From Streptomyces sp. SCUT-3 (GTDB taxonomy: Bacteria; Actinomycetota; Actinomycetes; Streptomycetales; Streptomycetaceae), in the NCBI RefSeq assembly GCF_014083985.1, contig NZ_CP046907.1, positions 5,900,501-5,964,500 on the forward strand: a DNA stretch of 64,000 nt, in the 5' to 3' direction. The notes under the pieces were generated by a model. The model saw only the letters and a program-made list of their open reading frames with translations. It did no database searches and was not told the DNA's origin. How positions within the stretch are numbered: the stretch's first letter is position 1; the number at the start of each line of letters is the position of its first letter. Below, in pieces: positions 58,660 through 64,000 of this stretch. Position numbers and translations under genes: made by a program.

Positions 58660-59534
58660 GCCTCCTCCTCCAGTTCGCAGCCGGACTCCAGGGCCAGCGC
58701 GCGCAGCGCTTCCAACTGCTCGCAGTAGTGGGCGGCGGACGACGCCGCGACGGTCGCGCTCGCGACGGTGGCACCCGCCTGCGCCACCCGGCTCAGGGCC
58801 TGCACCGCCGCCTCCGGGGCGCCGAGCGGGTCCAGCGGCTTCCCGGCGCTGAGCACCACCTCGAAACCGTCCGGAAGGTCCGCGCCCCCGAGCATCTGCG
58901 CCAGCCGGTCCAGCGGCAGCCCGAACGGCACCCAGCCGTCGCCGTGGGCCACCGCCCGCCGCAGCGACCGCGGAGTGCGGCCCCCGATCCACAGCGGCAC
59001 CCGGGGCTGGACCGCGTGCGGCTCCACCACGAAGCCCTCGAAGTCGTAGAACTTCCCGTGGAACTTGGGGGTGCGCCGCGACAGCGACGCGCGCAGCGCC
59101 TCCAGGGCCTCGTCGGCGCGCGCCCCGCGGCCCTCGAAGGGGACGCCCAGCAGCTCGAACTCCTCCTGGAGGGAGCCCACGCCCAGCCCCAGCACGACCC
59201 GTCCGCCGCTGATGCGGTCCACGGTGCCGTACCGCTTGGCGATCTGCAGCGGGTGGTGGTAGCCGAGCACCAGCACCTGGGTGGCCAGCCGGATCCGGGA
59301 GGTCCGCGCGGCCAGGTAGCCCAGTGTCGCCGCCGGGTCCCAGTAGGTGCCGCCGCGTTCCTCGGCGATCGGCTCGGGAACGGCCGTGTGCTCGCTGCAG
59401 GTGAGGTGGTGGAACCCCAGCCGGTCGGCGGTCCCGGCGATCAGGCCCAGCTCCTCGACGCCCGCGTCGCGCTCCCACTCGGAGCGGACGCCCGGCAGTT
59501 GGACGACCACGGGGGAGACGATCCCGACCTTCAT
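58656..59534 (-). CDS. LLM-class F420-dependent oxidoreductase
   Basis: A 292-residue luciferase-like TIM barrel of the F420-type group: DRLGFHHLTCSEHTAVPEPI, YWDPAATLGYLAARTSRIRL, ATQVLVLGYHHPLQIAKRYG, TVDRISGGRVVLGLGVGSLQ, EEFELLGVPFEGRGARADEA and PLWIGGRTPRSLRRAVAHGD. It uses a reduced deazaflavin (F420) or FMN to reduce or oxygenate an unknown compound. Similar proteins accompany steroid or lipid catabolic genes in actinobacteria, which fits the location. Confidence 0.85.
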   Translation of the reverse strand: MKVGIVSPVVVQLPGVRSEWERDAGVEELGLIAGTADRLGFHHLTCSEHTAVPEPIAEERGGTYWDPAATLGYLAARTSRIRLATQVLVLGYHHPLQIAKRYGTVDRISGGRVVLGLGVGSLQEEFELLGVPFEGRGARADEALEALRASLSRRTPKFHGKFYDFEGFVVEPHAVQPRVPLWIGGRTPRSLRRAVAHGDGWVPFGLPLDRLAQMLGGADLPDGFEVVLSAGKPLDPLGAPEAAVQALSRVAQAGATVASATVAASSAAHYCEQLEALRALALESGCELEEEA

Positions 59535-59759
59535 GCGCAACCTCCTGCGATGGGAACCCGAAGAACCGTTCCTAACGCCCAGGGCGGGGCGGCCGGCCGT
59601 TCCTCCCGGTGAGCGGGACGGGGCGGCCGGCGCCGCCGCCCGGCCGGCCCCGCACTCCGCCGGCCCCGTGTCCCGGTCACCGGGACGCGGGACCGGCGGG
59701 CCGGGGCGGGCGGTTAGCGTCTGGGCGTCCAGGAGGTGCACGGAGCGGAGGAACCGGAC

Positions 59760-60506
59760 GTGAACAGGTTCGAGGGCAGCAAGGTCCTCCTCACCGGGGC
59801 GGGCTCCGGGATCGGCCGGGCGACCGCGCTGCGACTGGTCTCCGAGGGCGCCGCCGTCCTCGCCGTGGACCGCAGCCCGGAGGGCCTCGCCGAAACCGTG
59901 CGGGCCGCGGCCGGGCCCGGGCGGATCACCCCGCACACCGCCGACGTGGCGGACGAGCGGTCCGTCGTCGCGGCGGTGGACGCGGCCGCCGCCGAACTCG
60001 GCGGCCTGGACGCCCTGGTCAACGTCGCAGGCGTCCACCGCACCACCCCGATCGCCGACCTCACCGTCGACGACCTGCGCCGCCTCTTCGACGTCAACCT
60101 GGTCGGCACGGCACTGTTCTGCCGCGAGGCACTGCGCCACCTGCCCGACGGCACGGGCGTGATCGTGAACGTGGCCTCCAGCGCCGCGGCCCACGGCAAC
60201 CCGTACATGACCGCCTACTCGGCGAGCAAGGGAGCGGTGCTGGGCTTCACCCTCAGCCTCGCCGCGGAGGTCGCGGGCCGCGGCATCCGCGTGGTCGCCG
60301 TCTCCCCGGGCAGCGTCGCCACCCCGCTGACCGCCTCCGGTGTCCTGCCGCCCGGCCTGGACCGCAGCTACTACGCGCGCATCGCCCCGCCCTTCGGCGC
60401 CGCGGCCCCCGAGCAGATCGCCGGCACCATCGCCTACGCGGCCTCCTCCGACGCCGGCCACCTCACCGGGGTCGACCTCCGCGTGGACGGCGGCGCCCAC
60501 ATCTGA
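59760..60506 (+). CDS. Short-chain dehydrogenase/reductase
   Basis: A 248-residue SDR: GSKVLLTGAGSGIGRATALR (cofactor site), DALVNVAGVHRTTPIADLTV, VIVNVASSAAAHGNPYMTAY (Ser and Tyr), SASKGAVLGFTLSLAAEVAG (Lys) and AGHLTGVDLRVDGGAHI. GTG 59760 follows GCGGAGGA at good distance. It diverges from the LLM gene. The substrate is unknown; it may assist the steroid pathway. Confidence 0.85.
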   Translation: MNRFEGSKVLLTGAGSGIGRATALRLVSEGAAVLAVDRSPEGLAETVRAAAGPGRITPHTADVADERSVVAAVDAAAAELGGLDALVNVAGVHRTTPIADLTVDDLRRLFDVNLVGTALFCREALRHLPDGTGVIVNVASSAAAHGNPYMTAYSASKGAVLGFTLSLAAEVAGRGIRVVAVSPGSVATPLTASGVLPPGLDRSYYARIAPPFGAAAPEQIAGTIAYAASSDAGHLTGVDLRVDGGAHI

Positions 60507-60640
60507 CCCCGGCCCCGGCCCCCGGGCACCGACACCGGCGTGCGACGGCCCGCCGGTGCGGGCGCCCGTCCGCCTCCCCGCGGCATTGTCAGAGTCATGT
60601 GGTGGGATCCCGTTCGTCGCACGGTGCGAGGACGAACGGG

Positions 60641-63268
60641 GTGTGGTGCACGGTGACGGGGGACGAGCGGGCGCAGCGGGACGTGCTGTCCTTGCTGGTG
60701 CCGGGCGTACCGGCCGGGGAACTGCCGCGGTTGCGCGAGAGGTTGGGCGGCGAGGGGCTTCCGCGGCCCGCGGCCGGGTCCGGGCCCGGAGGCGGCGGCT
60801 GCGGTACCGACGGCGGCGCCCCGTCCCCGGCCGGGGCGCTGCGCGCGGCCCTCGCCGCGCCGCGCCCCTCGGGGCTGGGGCCGCTCGCCGCCGCCGCGCG
60901 GAAGGCCGGCCCGCTCGACGACGACCTCGTCCTCGCCCTGCTGGAACGCGCCCGCCCCGCCCGCACGCTGCCCGCCCTGCTCGGCGAGGAAGTGCGGCCG
61001 GACGGCCTGACGGCCGCACGGCTGCGCGAACTGGCCGCCCGCCACCCGGGCGCCGACCCGGCCCGCTGGCGCGGGCTGCACGACGCGCTGGCGACCCACC
61101 GCGGCACCCTGCCCGAACTCCTCGCCGCGGAACCGGAGGCGGCGCCGGAACCGGCCGACGGCCCGGCGCCCCTCCCGCCGAGGAGCGTGCCGGCCACCCT
61201 GGCCCTGCTGCTGGAGCACACCGCACCCGAGCAGACGGCCGCAGCCCTGCGGGCCCTGCCCGACGCCGCCGTGCGCGAACTGCTCGCAGGCGGCTCCCTC
61301 CCCGGCCCGGCCCTCACCGCCGCCGTCGCCGGGCACGGCGACAGCCGCAGCCGCACCGCCCTGGCCGCGCACCCCCGACTGGACGCGCGCGTCCTCAAGC
61401 AGCTGGTGGCCGCCGACGACCCGGCCGTCAACGCCGCCGTCTACCGCAACCCCCGCTGCACCCCCTCGCTGCGCCGCGCGATCGCCCACCGGCTGGACCG
61501 CGTGCCGCTGGACGAGGGGCTGCGCGCCGAACTGCTGTCCCCCGGGGCCGACGTCCCCGCCACCTGGCACACCCCGCTCCTGGCCTGCGGCGACCCCGGA
61601 CTCGTCGCCCGGGCCCTGCGCCGGGGCGTGCGCAGGGCGGCGCAGCGCCACGCCCTGGTGCGCGTGTGGGAGAGCCGCGGCCCCGACGCCGTCCGGCGCC
61701 TGCTCTCCGACGCCTCCGCGCGGCCGCACCTGCACGCACAGGTCCGGGCCGAGGCCGAAGCCGCGCTGGAGGAACCGGACGGTGCCGCCCGGCTGCGCGC
61801 CGACGGCGAGCCCTACGACGACCCGGCCGCCCTCCCGCGCCTGCTGCGCACCGTCCGCGGCACCAGCACGCTGCGCGACCTGCTGAACGAGCCCTACGCC
61901 CACGACTTCCCGGCACTGGCCGCCGCCCACCGGCAGAGCCCGTTCATGCCGAAGGCCGCCGAGGAACTCCTCCGCCACGAGGACGCCACCGACGCAGACC
62001 GCGCCGACCTCCTGCTGAACGTGCTGAACGCGCCGTGGCGCACCGGCGGCCGGTACGGGGGCAACACCGCTCCGCCCGCCCGGCGGCTCGCGGACGAACC
62101 GCTGGACGACGCGGCCCCCGAGTGGGCCGAGGGCATGGTTCGCGCCGGCCTCCTGGACCCCGCCGCGCTCGTGCACCCGGCCCGCCCCGCCGCCCGCGCG
62201 GCCGGCGCCCTGGCCGCCCTGGCGGAGCGCGGCCTGCTGACCGACGACGCGCGCCGCGCCCTGCACTCCGCGGTACGCGACCACCTGGCGGGCCGCCCCG
62301 ACGCCTGGGCGGCACTGCTGCGGATGCTCCCCGGCTTCACCGGCAGCTTGGCCGAGCTGGTCGCCGCGGCGGGGCAGGCCGCCGCCCCCACCCCGCCCGC
62401 CGCCCCGCCCGCCGCCCCGGACTCCGCCGCCCCGGACTCCGGCGCCCCCGCAGGCCGGCCGCGGCGCCCCGGCCCCGCGGCCGTGCGTGCCCAAACCCCC
62501 GGGACCCCCGAATTCCCCGGCGAGCCGCGCGGCGAGCGCCAACGGGCGGCGCTGGGCGCACTGGACCTGCTGATCCGTCTCGCCCCGGGCGACGCGCCCC
62601 TGCCCGACGACCCGGGCAGCCTGCGCTACCTCGCCCGTCACCACCCCGCCGACAACCCCGGAGGGGAGTCCCCGGCCTGGCTGGTCAAGGCGTGCGAGGC
62701 CGCGGGCATCGCCCCCGAGGACGGCTGGCACACCCCGCCGCCCCGGGCTCAGGCACTGGCGGAACCGGCCCGCGCGCGCGACGCCGGCGCGGCCGGGCAC
62801 ACCCTCGAGACCGCCTACCTGCACGGGGTGCTCCGGGCGGACGACCTCCTGCGCACCCTCCCCGCTCCGTGGCTGGTCCGCCGCCCCCACGACTGGTACC
62901 GGCTCGCCTTCCCCGTGGCCTGGGAGAACGCCCTGGCCGCCTTCCTCGACCACGAACTGGGCGACGACCCGGACGCCTGGCTGTACCTGGCCGCGGCCGC
63001 CCGCGAGGAGATGCGGACCGAGACCCGGCGCCCGCCGCACGGGGCGACCTGGCCCGAACTCCTCGAACGCTCCCGTACCCGAACCGGCGCCCCGCGCCGG
63101 AGGACTGGGCGCCCATGGCGGACCACGCGACCGTCGATCACGGCCCGTCCTCCCGCAACCCCGCGCCCACCACCCCCGACGAGGCCCTGCGGCTCCTCGC
63201 CCACGGCAACCACCTGTGGCTGTGGCCACTGGGCACCCTGCTGGGCCTGGCGGGGCCCCGCGCCCTGA
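60641..63268 (+). CDS. Long Ala/Leu/Arg-rich repeat protein, frame broken near 63.1 kb
   Basis: About 820 coding-like residues from GTG 60641 (GAGGA eight bases upstream; GTG 60653 is an alternative). The sequence is made of helical units such as SRTALAAHPRLDARVLKQLV, AADDPAVNAAVYRNPRCTPS and LRRAIAHRL, similar to variant leucine-rich/HEAT-like repeats (x-NPxCxPxxLRR). A disordered Pro/Ala stretch lies near residue 580. After GATWPELLERS (about 63080) the frame turns to out-of-frame-like Arg/Pro/Thr residues up to the stop at 63268, while coding character continues in another frame (next entry). It is probably one protein with a frameshift. Function unknown. Confidence 0.65.
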   Translation: MWCTVTGDERAQRDVLSLLVPGVPAGELPRLRERLGGEGLPRPAAGSGPGGGGCGTDGGAPSPAGALRAALAAPRPSGLGPLAAAARKAGPLDDDLVLALLERARPARTLPALLGEEVRPDGLTAARLRELAARHPGADPARWRGLHDALATHRGTLPELLAAEPEAAPEPADGPAPLPPRSVPATLALLLEHTAPEQTAAALRALPDAAVRELLAGGSLPGPALTAAVAGHGDSRSRTALAAHPRLDARVLKQLVAADDPAVNAAVYRNPRCTPSLRRAIAHRLDRVPLDEGLRAELLSPGADVPATWHTPLLACGDPGLVARALRRGVRRAAQRHALVRVWESRGPDAVRRLLSDASARPHLHAQVRAEAEAALEEPDGAARLRADGEPYDDPAALPRLLRTVRGTSTLRDLLNEPYAHDFPALAAAHRQSPFMPKAAEELLRHEDATDADRADLLLNVLNAPWRTGGRYGGNTAPPARRLADEPLDDAAPEWAEGMVRAGLLDPAALVHPARPAARAAGALAALAERGLLTDDARRALHSAVRDHLAGRPDAWAALLRMLPGFTGSLAELVAAAGQAAAPTPPAAPPAAPDSAAPDSGAPAGRPRRPGPAAVRAQTPGTPEFPGEPRGERQRAALGALDLLIRLAPGDAPLPDDPGSLRYLARHHPADNPGGESPAWLVKACEAAGIAPEDGWHTPPPRAQALAEPARARDAGAAGHTLETAYLHGVLRADDLLRTLPAPWLVRRPHDWYRLAFPVAWENALAAFLDHELGDDPDAWLYLAAAAREEMRTETRRPPHGATWPELLERSRTRTGAPRRRTGRPWRTTRPSITARPPATPRPPPPTRPCGSSPTATTCGCGHWAPCWAWRGPAP

Positions 63269-64000
63269 CCGCCGTGCTGCCCCGGCTCGGCCCCGACGGC
63301 CCCTGGCTGCTCGCCGCCCACCTGCTCCGCCACCGGCCCACGCCGCGCGCCGCGTTCGACCACCTCCTGCGGCAGCGCGACCCGCAGGCCCTGCGCGTCC
63401 TCGCAGTGCAGGGGCGGTGGCTCGACGACGGACTGGAGCAGCGGCTGGCCGACCTCCGCGACCCGGACGCCGACCTGGCCCTGCTGCACCACACCCAGGA
63501 CCGCCACGTCCGCCGGCGGATCGTCACCGCTCCCGGGCCGGTGGCGGGCCGCCTCCTCCCCGGACTGCGCGACGACCCGTCAGCCGTCCCTCCCGGGGGC
63601 GCCCTGTGGCTGGAGTCGGCCGAACCCGACCTGATCGAGGCCGTCCTCGTTCGCACCGGTCGGCACCTCGACCTCGCGCAGCAGCTCACCGGATGCCTCA
63701 ACCTCCTGCGCCACGGCGGTCCGCGGCGCCTGGGCGACCTCGTCGGCCGCGGTGTCCTCGGCCAGGCCGCCACCCGGCTGTGCCAGAAGGCACTGGCCGG
63801 ACCGGACCCCGCCGCGGCGCTCCGCGCCCGCCTCGACCGCGAGCTGTCCCCGGCCCGGCTCGCCGCACGGCTGCGCCGCAGCGACCACCCGTGGCGCACC
63901 GCCGAACTCCTCGGAAGCCGGCCCGCCGCATGGGACTGGTACGGGCTGGAGGCCGAGCACCACAAGGACCCCGTCCCCCACTGGGCGGAGGTGGTCCGCC
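63115..64000 (+). CDS. Continuation of the long repeat protein, or separate gene (partial)
   Basis: From ATG 63115 (ADHATVDHGPSSRNPAPTTP) a frame stays open to the window end: DEALRLLAHGNHLWLWPLGT, LLGLAGPRALTAVLPRLGPD, GPWLLAAHLLRHRPTPRAAF, RQRDPQALRVLAVQGRWLDD and GSRPAAWDWYGLEAEHHKDP. Coding character in this frame is already visible before the ATG (EDWAP at about 63100), so it is more likely the second half of the protein at 60641 than an independent gene. No stop is reached within the window. Confidence 0.65.
   Translation, partial: MADHATVDHGPSSRNPAPTTPDEALRLLAHGNHLWLWPLGTLLGLAGPRALTAVLPRLGPDGPWLLAAHLLRHRPTPRAAFDHLLRQRDPQALRVLAVQGRWLDDGLEQRLADLRDPDADLALLHHTQDRHVRRRIVTAPGPVAGRLLPGLRDDPSAVPPGGALWLESAEPDLIEAVLVRTGRHLDLAQQLTGCLNLLRHGGPRRLGDLVGRGVLGQAATRLCQKALAGPDPAAALRARLDRELSPARLAARLRRSDHPWRTAELLGSRPAAWDWYGLEAEHHKDPVPHWAEVVR

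Noticed and set aside
59609-60640. Upstream extension of the long repeat protein frame over the SDR gene
   Set aside because: The frame is open but overlaps the SDR at 59760-60506, which has all catalytic motifs; coding character of the repeat protein starts only at about 60641.
1-64000. tRNA or rRNA genes and CRISPR arrays
   Set aside because: I looked for cloverleaf-like sequence near the recombinase genes and for regularly spaced repeats and saw none; a tRNA scan would be decisive.

Overview
The window is very GC-rich and densely coding. It has GTG starts, ATGA start/stop overlaps, mycothiol- and F420-type enzyme families and paired XRE/DUF397 regulators. All of this points to a Streptomyces-like actinomycete chromosome. 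I saw no rRNA, tRNA or CRISPR array.

Layout. 1-10.8 kb: the start of a leftward gene, a streptomycin-6-kinase-like APH, then a PucR-type regulator divergent from an operon for a non-canonical urease (fused gamma/beta, alpha), a YtcJ-type amidohydrolase and an MHS transporter. A mycothiol-dependent isomerase-fold protein and a secreted phospholipase-D-like protein follow. 10.9-20.9 kb: an unstable accessory zone. It has two near-identical XRE + DUF397 cassettes 3.9 kb apart, a relic of a third, a YqeY-like protein, a GNAT, small membrane proteins, IS5 debris, one IS3 element with a broken orfB, an SMI1/KNR4 protein and a three-copy 36-bp motif. 20.9-26.6 kb: an orphan glycopeptide-type glycosyltransferase, a drug ABC exporter pair, an S66 peptidase and a DUF2785 protein. 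26.7-34.7 kb: a mobile graveyard. A membrane pentapeptide-repeat gene sits between direct repeats derived from a recombinase 3' end. Next to it are a three-gene tyrosine-recombinase/XRE module with both outer genes broken, an 899-bp IS5-family element with a likely programmed frameshift, and Tn3-type remnants around a GNAT gene with a nonsense codon. 34.8-39.1 kb: an uncharacterised protein, a membrane M48 peptidase with a coupled partner, and an FGE-like protein lacking the catalytic cysteine pair.

39.2-57.9 kb is the metabolic core: a KstR2-type cluster for breakdown of steroid rings C and D (the HIP pathway). It contains kstR2, a MaoC hydratase, ipdA-ipdB-ipdC-ipdF, echA20, a FadE31-like and other acyl-CoA dehydrogenases, fadE30, fadA6, fadD3, a second thiolase and several SDRs. 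Sites close to the published KstR2 operator lie at 40799, 41697 and 54989, with a weaker one at 51772. FadD3 activates the propionate side chain. FadE30, IpdF, IpdC and EchA20 prepare and open ring D. IpdAB opens ring C. The FadE31-type dehydrogenases and FadA6 carry on beta-oxidation.

58.1-64 kb: an NTF2-like protein, an F420-type LLM oxidoreductase, an SDR and a very long repeat-rich protein whose reading frame is broken near 63.1 kb and which runs off the window.
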